Positions 36,860 to 44,972 of a DNA stretch of 64,000 nt are shown piece by piece. Below the pieces are notes generated by a model that was not told the DNA's origin, ran no database searches, and saw nothing but the letters and a program-made list of their open reading frames with translations. A program made the position numbers and the translations under genes. Where the stretch lies: NCBI GenBank assembly GCA_023416965.1, contig JAEZGJ010000080.1, positions 1 through 64,000 of the forward strand. Reading direction: 5' to 3'. Every line of letters starts with the position of its first letter. Position 1 is the stretch's first letter. The DNA comes from Pseudomonadota bacterium (GTDB lineage: Bacteria > Pseudomonadota > Alphaproteobacteria > Rhizobiales > Phreatobacteraceae).

Positions 36860-37926
36860 GCCGCGTAGACGAGGCCCATGCGCGCCTGCACCTCGGCGGG
36901 CAGCGGCGGCAGGGCCGAACGCGGGATGAGGAAGGTGGACAGGCGGAAGAGGTCGCCGAAGATGCGGTGGCGCTCGGCGGTGGTCTTGAGATAGGCACCC
37001 CCCGAGGACCCGCCGGTGCCGATCTTCACGCCGATCATGCGTTCGACCATGAGGGCGTGGCGATAGCGCCAGAGCGTCATGGTCTCGTCGATGTCCATCA
37101 GGGCGGCGAGCAGCCGGAAGGCCTGATGCACCGCCGGCTTGTCGCGGTAGAGCGTGATGAACAGCGCCGCCTGCACGGCAGAGGGGCCGAGGCGCCAGCC
37201 GCCGCGGTCCTCCTCCGGCGAGAACACTGCGGCGAAGGCGGCGAGCGCCCGGTCCATCGCCTTGAGCTCGCGCTCGCGCCGCTCGGCCGGCATGCCGGCG
37301 TCGGCCTCGACGATGGCCTTGTCGCGGGTGAGATGCGCCTCCACGGCTTGGCGATAGGCCTCGCGGAACGAGCCGCCGCCCCATTCGAGGAAGGGGGTGC
37401 GGGCCAGCCAGCGGTCGAGGAGGTCGAAGAGCGATGGCCTCGCGCGCGCCGCCGCCAGCGCCTGCCGGTCCTGCAGCGACAGCCTCTCGTCCACCGCCTT
37501 GTCGTCGAAGGGGACGCGGATGTCGGGGGCGAGGCCGAGCCGCGTCTCGATCAGCCGGAACTGCAATGACTGGAAGCCGGAGGCCGGCATGAGCAGGTCG
37601 CGGAAATCGAGGAAGTCGAACGGCGTCATCGTCTCCAGCACGTCGAGCTGGCCGAGGGTAAGCTTGAGGATCTCGTGGATGCGGTTGAGGCCGTGGACGA
37701 TGCGGGCGAGCGCATCGTCGTCCACCGGCACCGTGCCGAAGTCGCGCTCGATCCGGTCGAGCTCGTGCAGGACCTGCTTGAACCACAGCTCATAGGCCTG
37801 GTGCACGATGATGAAGAGCATCTCGTCATGGGCCTCGACCCCCTCCCTGACGCTCTCCGGTTCCTGCGCGGAGAGCAGCCGGTCGAGCTTCAGGTAGTCG
37901 CCGTAATAGACGGGGGCGCGGGCCAT
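36856..37926 (-). CDS. kynA: Tryptophan 2,3-dioxygenase
   Basis: The 356-residue haem protein matches TDO: YYGDYLKLDRLLSAQEP, the substrate/haem helix FIIVHQAYELWFKQVLHELD, LETMTPFDFLDFRDLLMPASGFQS (quoted in part: MTPFDFLDFRD), and the distal block WRYRHALMVERMIGVKIGTG, which carries the proximal His. It inserts O2 into the indole ring of L-tryptophan to give N-formylkynurenine in the cytosol. A family length of about 280-360 residues is normal. It is followed with overlap by the kynureninase-like gene and preceded by a RidA gene 11 bases upstream. No kynurenine formamidase gene is seen in the window. Confidence 0.95.
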   Translation of the reverse strand: MARAPVYYGDYLKLDRLLSAQEPESVREGVEAHDEMLFIIVHQAYELWFKQVLHELDRIERDFGTVPVDDDALARIVHGLNRIHEILKLTLGQLDVLETMTPFDFLDFRDLLMPASGFQSLQFRLIETRLGLAPDIRVPFDDKAVDERLSLQDRQALAAARARPSLFDLLDRWLARTPFLEWGGGSFREAYRQAVEAHLTRDKAIVEADAGMPAERRERELKAMDRALAAFAAVFSPEEDRGGWRLGPSAVQAALFITLYRDKPAVHQAFRLLAALMDIDETMTLWRYRHALMVERMIGVKIGTGGSSGGAYLKTTAERHRIFGDLFRLSTFLIPRSALPPLPAEVQARMGLVYAA

Positions 37927-37937
37927 GACGGGGCTCC

Positions 37938-38399
37938 TCAGTCGTGAATCCGGATCACCGCCTCGATCTCGACCGTGATCCCCATCGGCAGCGAGCCCAT
38001 GCCCACGGCCGAGCGGGCATGGCGGCCGCGGTCGCCGAGCACCGCGACCATCAGGTCGGAGAAGCCGTTGATGACGCGGGGATGGTCGCCGAAATCCGGC
38101 GTGCCGTTGACCATGCCGAGCACCTTGAGGAACTCGACCCTGGAGAGGTCGCCGCCGGCCGCAGCCTTGGCGGAGGCGAGGATCTGCAGGCCGACGAGCT
38201 TGGCGTGCTCATAGGCCGTCTCGACGGTCACGTCGGCGCCGACCTTGCCGGTATGCAGCGAGCCGTCGGCCTTCCGCGGGCCCTGTCCCGCGAGATAGGC
38301 GATGTTGCCGTCGCGCTTGAACGGCACGTAATTGCCGGCCGGGGTCGGGGTGGGCGGCAGGGCGAGGCCCAGCTGGGCGAGCTTCTCTTCCGGGGTCAT
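37938..38399 (-). CDS. RidA-family protein, second of two in the locus
   Basis: The 153-residue Rid-fold protein has the subgroup pattern ending in chorismate-mutase-like topology: TPAGNYVPFKRDGNIAYLAG, the GPRKADGSLHTGKVG loop, LKVLGMVNGTPDF and the C-terminal ARSAVGMGSLPMGITVEIE. That last segment contains the Arg (RSAVG) equivalent to the catalytic Arg of RidA. It is therefore the better candidate of the two for imine hydrolase activity. It lies between the dioxygenase and a D-threonine-aldolase-like gene in the transporter/kynurenine operon. Confidence 0.9.
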   Translation of the reverse strand: MTPEEKLAQLGLALPPTPTPAGNYVPFKRDGNIAYLAGQGPRKADGSLHTGKVGADVTVETAYEHAKLVGLQILASAKAAAGGDLSRVEFLKVLGMVNGTPDFGDHPRVINGFSDLMVAVLGDRGRHARSAVGMGSLPMGITVEIEAVIRIHD

Positions 38400-38409
38400 G
38401 GGCCTCTCC

Positions 38410-39498
38410 TCACCTGAGCTTGCCGCGGGCGGCGACGGGCAGGATACCGACGATCTCCTCGCCGCGCACCATCACCACCTCGTCGACCATGTTCACCACC
38501 ACGCAGACGTGGTTCGGCACGATCCGCACGATGTCGCCGACCTTCGGCCGCTCGTTGCATTTCGACAGGTCGAGGAAGCCGTGCTCCTCGGCGAACTTGG
38601 CGATCCGCGCTTCCGGATGTTCGAGGATCAGGCCGTAGCCGTCGAGCCCGCCGCCGGGGTCGGCGGTGAGCGTCTTGGAGCCAGCGTCGAGAATGCCGCG
38701 GTCGGCGCCGGCGCGGCTCACCACGGTCGAGTAGACGGTCAGCGCGCAGTCGTCGAGCGTGGCGACGCCCGCCTCCACCTGCATGCGGTCGTTGTAGATG
38801 TAGGTGCCGGGACGGTGTTCGGTCGCGCCCTTCAGCTTGCCGATGTTCTTCATGTTCGGGGAGCCGCCGGTGGAGATGATCTCCGCCTCGAGGCCTTCGA
38901 GCCCGATGCCGGCGAGCGCCGTGTCGAGGAATTTCTGCGCCTCCGGCCAGCCGTCCTCGGTCGGGTACATCATGAAGCCCTTGAAGGCGAGGCCGGGCGA
39001 GGCGGCGATCAGCTTGGCGAGCTCGATGGCCTCGCCCGGCGTCTCGACCCCGGCGCGCTTGCGGCCCGTGTCGCATTCGATGACGACGCCCAGCGGCCGT
39101 CCGGCGATGGCCGCGGCCTTCGGAAGGCCGCCGATGACGGTGGCGTTGTCGGCGGCGACCGTGACGGTGGTCGATTCGAGGAGCCTGCCGAGCCGGTTCA
39201 TCTTCTCCTCGCCGAGGAGATTGTAGCTGATGAGGATGTCGTCGAGCCCGGCGGCGGCCATCACCTCCGCCTCGCCGATCTTCTGGCAGGTGATGCCCTT
39301 CGCGCCGGCCGCGACCTGCATCTTCGCGAGTTCGGGGCTCTTGTGGGTCTTGATGTGCGGCCGGTTGGCGAGGCCGGCGGCGTCGCACTGGGCCTGGATA
39401 CGGGCGATGTTGGCCTCCACCCGGTCCATGTCGATGACGACGGCGGGGGTGCCGTATTCGCGGGCGATGGTTTCGGCGAGCGGGGTGGCCATGGGCAT
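38410..39498 (-). CDS. D-threonine aldolase-like PLP protein (fold type III, alanine-racemase N domain)
   Basis: The 362-residue protein has the alanine-racemase-type barrel with the PLP Lys in RPHIKTHKSPELA (typical HxKTHK of D-threonine aldolase/D-serine dehydratase-like enzymes). A C-terminal beta domain carries the metal-type residues in NHVCVVVNMVDE. Such enzymes cleave beta-hydroxy D-amino acids or dehydrate D-serine. Why one sits in a tryptophan/anthranilate locus is unclear; it could handle a D-amino acid, or an amino-ketone by-product of kynurenine breakdown. It is six bases after the LivF gene and 10 before RidA, so co-transcription is likely. Confidence 0.88.
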   Translation of the reverse strand: MPMATPLAETIAREYGTPAVVIDMDRVEANIARIQAQCDAAGLANRPHIKTHKSPELAKMQVAAGAKGITCQKIGEAEVMAAAGLDDILISYNLLGEEKMNRLGRLLESTTVTVAADNATVIGGLPKAAAIAGRPLGVVIECDTGRKRAGVETPGEAIELAKLIAASPGLAFKGFMMYPTEDGWPEAQKFLDTALAGIGLEGLEAEIISTGGSPNMKNIGKLKGATEHRPGTYIYNDRMQVEAGVATLDDCALTVYSTVVSRAGADRGILDAGSKTLTADPGGGLDGYGLILEHPEARIAKFAEEHGFLDLSKCNERPKVGDIVRIVPNHVCVVVNMVDEVVMVRGEEIVGILPVAARGKLR

Positions 39499-39504
39499 GT
39501 CCGA

Positions 39505-40206
39505 TCAAACGTGCAGGTAGCGGTCCTTCAGGTCGGGACTGGCGAGGAAATCGCCGCTCGTCCCTTCCCAGACGATCCGGCCCTTCTCGAGGATCAGGTG
39601 CCGGTCCGCCAGTTTGACCAGAGCATCGACGTTCTTGTCGATGACCAGGATCGATTGGCCGTCCTGCTTGAGGCGGGCGAGACAGGCCCAGATCTCCGCC
39701 CGGATGACGGGGGCGAGCCCTTCCGTCGCCTCGTCGAGCACGAGGAGCTTCGGATTGGTCATCAGCGCCCGTCCGATGGCGAGCATCTGCTGCTCGCCGC
39801 CGGAAAGCTGGTTGCCCATGTTGCGGCGGCGCTCCTTCAGCCGCGGGAAGAACTCGTAGACCCGCTCCAGGGTCCAGGCCTGCTCGCGCTTTCCCCGGTT
39901 GGCGGCGGTGGCGACGAGGTTTTCCTCGACATCGAGATTGGGGAAGACCTGCCGGCCCTCGGGCACCAGGCCGAGGCCGGATTGGGCGACCCGGAATGGC
40001 GGCTGGCCGGCAAGGCCCACGCCCTCCACCTCGATGGCGCCGGCGGCCGGCTTCAGGAGGCCGAAGATCGACTTGATCGTGGTGGTCTTGCCCATGCCGT
40101 TGCGGCCGAGCAGCGTCACCACCTCGCCGTTCGCCACCTGCAGCGAGACGCCGAACAGCACCTGTACGTCACCGTAGCCGGCCTCGAGGTTGGAGACGCT
40201 CAGCAT
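39505..40206 (-). CDS. Branched-chain-type ABC transporter ATPase, LivF-like
   Basis: The 233-residue single ABC cassette has Walker A LLGRNGMGKTTTIKS, signature NQLSGGEQQMLAIGRAL and Walker B LLVLDEATEGLAP, the LivF form. It energises the importer encoded by the livG-, livM-, livH- and livK-like genes upstream. In described 2-aminobenzoate clusters a transporter of this class accompanies the catabolic genes and is thought to import the aromatic acid. It is separated from the MarR gene by a palindromic repeat at 40233-40390. Confidence 0.93.
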   Translation of the reverse strand: MLSVSNLEAGYGDVQVLFGVSLQVANGEVVTLLGRNGMGKTTTIKSIFGLLKPAAGAIEVEGVGLAGQPPFRVAQSGLGLVPEGRQVFPNLDVEENLVATAANRGKREQAWTLERVYEFFPRLKERRRNMGNQLSGGEQQMLAIGRALMTNPKLLVLDEATEGLAPVIRAEIWACLARLKQDGQSILVIDKNVDALVKLADRHLILEKGRIVWEGTSGDFLASPDLKDRYLHV

Positions 40207-40232
40207 GGGAGGTTCCGGGCGTTTGAAGGAAT

Positions 40233-40390
40233 GGCCCCACCCGCACCCTCCCCTCGCAGGCGCGAGGAGAGGGGGACTTTGACCGCCCGTTTCACCCCGG
40301 GCGGCAGTGCCTGGCGCGGCGGTCGACAGCGAAGCGCGACGCGGAAGCCTCCCTCTCCTCGCGGAGCGAGGGGAGGGTGAGGGTGGGGCC
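40233..40390. repeat. GC-rich intergenic palindromic element, copy 2
   Basis: The outer 23-base arms at 40233-40255 and 40368-40390 are the same sequence as those of copy 1 (GGCCCCACCCGCACCC... left, GAGGGGAGGGTGAGGGTGGG right). The right arm is identical to copy 1. The inner part differs but again has a nested inverted pair. It lies inside a minus-strand operon between the MarR and LivF genes, so it may process or attenuate that transcript. Confidence 0.8.
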
Positions 40391-40426
40391 TTGTTGCTCC
40401 CGCCCCGAGCGAAGCCGCGGACAGGG

Positions 40427-40945
40427 TCATGCCCCGCCTCCCTCGCGCGCCGCCGTGGCGCGGGCCACGGAGGCCTTGGTCTTGGCCAGGAGCCCCATCA
40501 GCACCTCGCGCTCGGTCGGGTCGATGTCGGCGAGGAGCTCGCGCACCCAGGCGCCGTGCTCGCGGGCCATGCGGGCGAAGTCCTGATGGCCCTTCTCCGT
40601 CATGACGATGCGCTGGGCGCGCCCGTCCAGGGCATCGCGCCGCTTCTCGACATAGCCCTGTTCGGCGATGCGGGCGACGAGGCCGGTGACATTGCCGTTG
40701 GTCACCATCATGCGGCGGGAGATGTCGCCGAGCGTCATGCCCTCCGGCGACTTGTCGAGCTGGGCGAGGAGGTCGAAGCGCGGCAGGGTGATGTGGAAGC
40801 GCTCGGCGAGCCGGCGGCGGATCTCCCGCTCGATCATGGTCGTGCAGGTGAGGAGCCGCAGCCACAGGCGCAGTTCCGGCCGGCTGTCGCCGGCCTGGTG
40901 GGCGAGGCGCGTCTCCGCGTCGATGGCGAGGTCGGGCCCGCTCAT
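40427..40945 (-). CDS. MarR-family regulator of the anthranilate/transport locus
   Basis: This is a 172-residue winged-helix protein. The helix-turn-helix is LGDISRRMMVTNGNVTGLVARIAEQG, quoted in part as MMVTNGNVTGLV; the wing is RRDALDGRAQRIVMT. MarR proteins bind palindromes as dimers and release DNA on binding aromatic acids or their CoA thioesters; regulators of aerobic aromatic-CoA pathways are often of this type. Its gene is embedded in the Liv transporter operon, overlapping the LivG stop by four bases, so it should be co-induced with its own targets. The three AT-rich inverted repeats at 30.5 kb and 45.0 kb are its likely sites. Confidence 0.9.
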   Translation of the reverse strand: MSGPDLAIDAETRLAHQAGDSRPELRLWLRLLTCTTMIEREIRRRLAERFHITLPRFDLLAQLDKSPEGMTLGDISRRMMVTNGNVTGLVARIAEQGYVEKRRDALDGRAQRIVMTEKGHQDFARMAREHGAWVRELLADIDPTEREVLMGLLAKTKASVARATAAREGGGA

Positions 40946-41697
40946 GCGAACTCCTCCTCGCCGAGATAGGCCTCGCGCACGGCCGGGTCGGCGCGTACCT
41001 GCTCGGGGCTCCCTGAGGCGATGACGCGGCCATAGACCAGCACGGAGATGCGGTCTGCGAGGCGGAAGACGGCATGCATGTCGTGCTCGACCAGCACCAT
41101 GGGGTAGCGCCCCTTCAGCGCCATCAGCACCTCGACCATCCGCTCGGTCTCCTCGCGGCCCATGCCGGCCATGGGCTCGTCGAGGAGGAGGAGCTTCGGC
41201 TCGGAGACCAGCGCCATGGCGATCTCGAGCTGGCGCTTCTCGCCGTGGCTAAGGCTCGCGGCGATGGTGCCGGCCCGGCCCGCGAGGCCGACCTGGCCGA
41301 GCGCTGCCATGGCCGTGTCGTTGAGCCGCCGCTCGGCGCTCGCGGAGCGGAAGAAGCGGAACGAGGAGCCGTCATGGGCCTGGGCGGCGGTCGCCACGTT
41401 CTCCAGCACGGAGAAGCCGGGCAGGACCTGGGTGATCTGGAACGAGCGGGTGAGGCCCTTGAGCGCCCGGGCATGGACGGGCAGGGCGGTGACGTCCTCG
41501 CCGGCGAAGGTGACGGTTCCGGAATCGAGCGCCACCTCGCCGGTGATCTCCGAGATCAGCGTCGTCTTGCCGGCGCCGTTCGGCCCGATGATGGCGTGGA
41601 GTTCGCCGGGCGCTATGTCCAGCGTCACGCCGTCGGTGACCTTGAGCGCGCCGTAGCTCTTGTGCAGGTTCGACAGGGAGAGAATGGGCGCTGTCAT
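40942..41697 (-). CDS. Branched-chain-type ABC transporter ATPase, LivG-like
   Basis: From ATG 41697 (MTAPILSLSNLHKSYGALKV) the product is 251 residues. It has Walker A IGPNGAGKTTLISEI, signature SLSHGEKRQLEIAMAL (the LivG SHGE variant), Walker B LLLDEPMAGMG and the LivG C-terminal segment EQVRADPAVREAYLGEE. It pairs with the LivF-like ATPase. It overlaps both the LivM gene (four bases at its start) and the MarR gene (four bases at its stop). Confidence 0.95.
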   Translation of the reverse strand: MTAPILSLSNLHKSYGALKVTDGVTLDIAPGELHAIIGPNGAGKTTLISEITGEVALDSGTVTFAGEDVTALPVHARALKGLTRSFQITQVLPGFSVLENVATAAQAHDGSSFRFFRSASAERRLNDTAMAALGQVGLAGRAGTIAASLSHGEKRQLEIAMALVSEPKLLLLDEPMAGMGREETERMVEVLMALKGRYPMVLVEHDMHAVFRLADRISVLVYGRVIASGSPEQVRADPAVREAYLGEEEFA

Positions 41698-42665
41698 CGG
41701 CGGCCTCCCCGCTCCAGCAGCTTGACGATCCCGCCGCGCGCGAAGATGGCGACGAGGATGACCATGGGCCCGAAGATCACCTTCCAGTGCTGTGTCAGCG
41801 CCGCCAGCCATTCTTCCACCAGCGTCACGCCGATGCCGCCGATGATGGGTCCGATCAGCGTGCCCATGCCGCCGAGCACCACCATGGCGATGAATTCGCC
41901 CGAGCGCTGCCAGGTCATGTAGGCCGGGGCGACGAACATGCCGAGATTGGCGAAGAGGGCGCCTGCCAGCGCGCAGACGGCGCCGGCGATGACATAGGCG
42001 GCGAGCCGGTAACGGAAGGGATCGAAGCCGAGCGCCCGCATGCGCCGCTCGTTCTCCTTGGCGCCGCGCAGCACCCGTCCGAAGCGCGAGCCGACGATGG
42101 CCTTGAGCAGGATGAAGCACAGCACCAGCGTGCCGAGCACGACGAAGTAGAAGGTCGTGTCGTTGGCGAGGATGCGGGTGCCGAAGACCTCGGAGCGGTG
42201 GAACATGCGCAGGCCGTCGTCACCGCCATAGGCCGACAGGCTGGTCGCGGTGAAATAGGCCATCTGCCCGAAGGCCAGCGTGATCATGATGAAATAGACG
42301 CCGCGGGTCTTCAGCGAGATGGCGCCGGTGACGAGCGCGAAGAGCGCCCCTGCGAGGATCGCGACAGGGAAGGCGATGGAGGCGTCGACGATGTCGTGGC
42401 TGAACAGGATCGCCACCGCATAGGCGCCGATGCCGAGGAAGGCGGCGTGGCCGAAGGAGACGAGCGCGCCGTAGCCGAGGATGAGGTCGAGCGACAGGGC
42501 GCCGATCGCCATGATCATGGCGCGGCTGACGAGGCCGAGGATGAAGCGCTCGCCCCAGACGAAGGGCACCAGCGCCAGCAGGGCGAAGACGAGCACGGGC
42601 AGCCAGATGCGCCGCCAGAGCGGCGGCGTTGCGGGCTGGGCGGCGGGGGAGGGGGGCTCGGCCAT
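41694..42665 (-). CDS. Branched-chain-type ABC transporter permease, LivM-like
   Basis: The 323-residue inner-membrane protein has about eight to ten helices with LivM features: GYGALVSFGHAAFLGIGAY, LKTRGVYFIMITLAFGQM, and the EAA-like loop SRFGRVLRGAKENERRMRAL followed by YVIAGAVCALAGALFA. It forms the translocation pore with the LivH-like subunit. It starts two bases after the LivH stop. Confidence 0.94.
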   Translation of the reverse strand: MAEPPSPAAQPATPPLWRRIWLPVLVFALLALVPFVWGERFILGLVSRAMIMAIGALSLDLILGYGALVSFGHAAFLGIGAYAVAILFSHDIVDASIAFPVAILAGALFALVTGAISLKTRGVYFIMITLAFGQMAYFTATSLSAYGGDDGLRMFHRSEVFGTRILANDTTFYFVVLGTLVLCFILLKAIVGSRFGRVLRGAKENERRMRALGFDPFRYRLAAYVIAGAVCALAGALFANLGMFVAPAYMTWQRSGEFIAMVVLGGMGTLIGPIIGGIGVTLVEEWLAALTQHWKVIFGPMVILVAIFARGGIVKLLERGGRR

Positions 42666-42667
42666 GG

Positions 42668-43591
42668 TCAGCCCTTGGCCGGGAAGAGGCCGGTCGGCCG
42701 GAAGAACAGCACGGCGGCCATGAGGATGTAGATGGACATGGAGGCGATGGCCGGCCCGATGGTGCGCGCGTCGGACGGCGAGAGGCCGGAGAGGCGCAGA
42801 AGGTCGACCGAGAAGGAGCGCAGCAGCGTATCGACGAGGCCGACCAGCAGCGCGCCGACGAAGGCGCCGCGGATCGAGCCGATGCCGCCGATGACGATGA
42901 CGACGAAGGCGAGGATGAGCAGGTTGTCGCCCATGCCCGGCTCCACCGAGAAGACCGGCGCCGCCATGCAGCCGGCAAAGCCCGCCAGCATGGCGCCGAA
43001 GCCGAAGACGATCATGAACAGGCGGCGGATGTCGACGCCGAGCGCCGAGACCATGGGCGCGTTGGTGGCGCCGGCCCGGATCAGCATGCCGACCCGCGTC
43101 TTGGCGACGACGAGGTAGAGCCCCAGCGCCACGGCGAGGCCCGAGCCGATGATGGCGAGGCGCCAGACCGGATAGAGCACCCCGTCGGCGATGCGGATGG
43201 TGCCCGACAGCGAGGGCGGGATCGGCACCTGGAGCGGCGCGGCGCCCCAGACGATCTTGACGCCCTCGTTGAGGAACAGGATGAGGCCGAAGGTCGCCAG
43301 CACCTGTTCGAGATGGTCGCGGTCGTAGAGATGGCGCATCACCGCCACCTCGAGGATCAGCCCGCAGGCGAGGGCGGTGATGAGGGCGAGCCCGATGCCG
43401 AGGAAGAAGCTGCCCGTCCAGGCGACGAACATGGCGGCCAGATAGGCGCCCAGCATGTACTGCACGCCATGGGCGAGGTTGATGAAGTCCATCACGCCGA
43501 AGACCAGGGTGAGGCCTGCGGCGATGAGGAACAGCAGCACGCCGAGCTGCAGCCCGTTCAGTGTCTGGATGATGAGGAGCGTGGAGGACAT
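42668..43591 (-). CDS. Branched-chain-type ABC transporter permease, LivH-like
   Basis: This is a 307-residue membrane protein of LivH type: LLFLIAAGLTLVFGVMDFIN, AHGVQYMLGAYLA, a central VVAKTRVGMLIRAGATNAPM cytoplasmic loop and the glycine-rich GGIGSIRGAFVGALLVG segment near the end. It forms the pore with the LivM-like subunit. It is downstream of the binding-protein gene, from which it is separated by a palindrome-bearing gap (43597-43675). Confidence 0.94.
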   Translation of the reverse strand: MSSTLLIIQTLNGLQLGVLLFLIAAGLTLVFGVMDFINLAHGVQYMLGAYLAAMFVAWTGSFFLGIGLALITALACGLILEVAVMRHLYDRDHLEQVLATFGLILFLNEGVKIVWGAAPLQVPIPPSLSGTIRIADGVLYPVWRLAIIGSGLAVALGLYLVVAKTRVGMLIRAGATNAPMVSALGVDIRRLFMIVFGFGAMLAGFAGCMAAPVFSVEPGMGDNLLILAFVVIVIGGIGSIRGAFVGALLVGLVDTLLRSFSVDLLRLSGLSPSDARTIGPAIASMSIYILMAAVLFFRPTGLFPAKG

Positions 43592-43596
43592 GGGGG

Positions 43597-43675
43597 CTCG
43601 TCAGTCAGGCAGTCGGCAGTCGTTGGTCGGCAGTCGGACGTTCGACTGCCTACTGCCGAATGCCGACTGCCCGAG
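43597..43675. repeat. GCAGTCGGCAGT-type inverted repeat
   Basis: The left arm is built of repeated GGCAGTCGGCAGTCG units and the right arm of their complements (CGACTGCC, CTGCCGAATGCCGACTGCC); the outer ends CTCG and CGAG pair. The whole forms a long imperfect hairpin between the livK-like and livH-like genes. It is unrelated to the GGCCCCACCC family. It may be a mobile intergenic repeat or an mRNA stem that raises binding-protein expression over the permeases. Confidence 0.65.
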
Positions 43676-43681
43676 TTTCCC

Positions 43682-44854
43682 TCACCAGCGCATCTGGCAC
43701 TGGGCGGCGTAGACGTCCGTGTAGTTCTCGAAGATGCGGTCCACGATCTCCGTCTGGAACTTGCCGTCCGGGCGCTTGGCGGCGCGCACGGTGTAGAAGT
43801 CCTGGATCGGGTAATGGTTGTTGGCGAAGCGGAAGCGGCCGCGCAGCGAGGTGAAGTCGGCCTTGCGCAGGGCGGCGCGCACCGCGGCACGGTCCGACAG
43901 GTTGCCGCCGGTGGCGACCACGGCGCTGTTGATCAGCATGGCCGCGTCATAGGCCTGCATGGCGTAGGAGCCGGGGACCGAGCCGAAGGCCGCCTCGTAG
44001 TCCGCGACGAACTTCTTGTTCTGCGGATTGTCCATGTTCGGCGCCCAGGTCATGCCGGCGAGCATGCCGATGGCGGCGTCCTGCTGGGCCGGCAGGGTCG
44101 ACTCGTCGACGGTGAAGGCCGAGAGGAAGGGCACCCGCTGGGTGAGGCCGGCCTGGCCGTACTGGCGCACGAGGTTCACCCCCATGCCGCCGGGCATGAA
44201 GGTGAAGAGGCCGTCGGCGCCGGAGGAGCCGATGCGGGCGAGCTCGGAGGAGAAGTCCAGCGTGTTCAGCGGGACATAGACCTCGTCGACGATCTCGCCG
44301 CGGAAATGCCGCTTGAACCCGGCCATGGCGTCGCGGCCGGCCTGGTAGTTCGGGGTGAGCAGGAACACCTTCTTCATGTTCTGCCGCTGCGCATAGGCGC
44401 CGAGCACCTCGTGCACCTGGTCGTTCTGGTACGAGGTGACGAAGAAGTTCTCGTGGCAGCCACGGCCGGCATAGCTCGACGGCCCGGCATTGGCGCTGAT
44501 CAGGAACGCGCGCGGCGAATTGACCACCGGCGCGTGGATCGCCTGCAGGATGTTGGAGAAGATCGGGCCGACGACGAAGTCGACACGGTCGCGGTCGATG
44601 AGGGCCTGCACGCGCTGCACGGCGACGTCCGGCTTCAGCTCGTCGTCGACGACGATGACCTGGACCTCGCGGCCGCCCATCCTGCCGCCGAGCTGGCGGA
44701 CGGCGAGCTGGAGGCCGTCGCGCGCCTGCTGACCGAGGACGGCAGCGGGGCCGGATAGCGTCTGAATCACGCCGATGCGGATCGGCTCCTGGGCCTGGGC
44801 GGGACCGGCGAGCGTCGCCGCTCCCAGCGCCAGAGAGAGAAGGATGCGCTTCAT
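43682..44854 (-). CDS. Branched-chain/aromatic-type ABC transporter substrate-binding protein, LivK-like
   Basis: From ATG 44854 (GGGAGG 10 bases upstream) the 390-residue precursor has a signal peptide MKRILLSLALGAATLAGPAQ cleaved near AQA. The type I periplasmic-binding fold is shown by IRIGVIQTLSGPAAVLGQQA, VDFVVGPIFSNI, FLISANAGPSSYAG and the FFVTSYQNDQ segment. Members of this family bind branched-chain amino acids, amides or aromatic acids. Its place at the head of the locus suggests anthranilate, tryptophan or kynurenine as ligand. Candidate operator C lies about 120-144 bases upstream. Confidence 0.92.
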   Translation of the reverse strand: MKRILLSLALGAATLAGPAQAQEPIRIGVIQTLSGPAAVLGQQARDGLQLAVRQLGGRMGGREVQVIVVDDELKPDVAVQRVQALIDRDRVDFVVGPIFSNILQAIHAPVVNSPRAFLISANAGPSSYAGRGCHENFFVTSYQNDQVHEVLGAYAQRQNMKKVFLLTPNYQAGRDAMAGFKRHFRGEIVDEVYVPLNTLDFSSELARIGSSGADGLFTFMPGGMGVNLVRQYGQAGLTQRVPFLSAFTVDESTLPAQQDAAIGMLAGMTWAPNMDNPQNKKFVADYEAAFGSVPGSYAMQAYDAAMLINSAVVATGGNLSDRAAVRAALRKADFTSLRGRFRFANNHYPIQDFYTVRAAKRPDGKFQTEIVDRIFENYTDVYAAQCQMRW

Positions 44855-44972
44855 CGAAAACCTCCCACCCCGAGCCTTGCTCGGGTCGAAGACCGCTCCC
44901 GGGCTTGTCCGTGGTCGCGGCCAATGCGAAGGCATTATCGCCGTGGAATTTTCGCGAACAACCCCACCCGCT

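Noticed and set aside
36303..37569. Plus-strand frames opposite the kynureninase and dioxygenase genes as a possible formamidase.
   Set aside because: They lack the metal-binding or hydrolase motifs of KynB and are shadows of the minus-strand genes.
43601..43675. CRISPR-like appearance of short repeated GCAGTCGG words.
   Set aside because: The units are inverted and contiguous with no spacers, and there are no cas genes, so it is a hairpin repeat.
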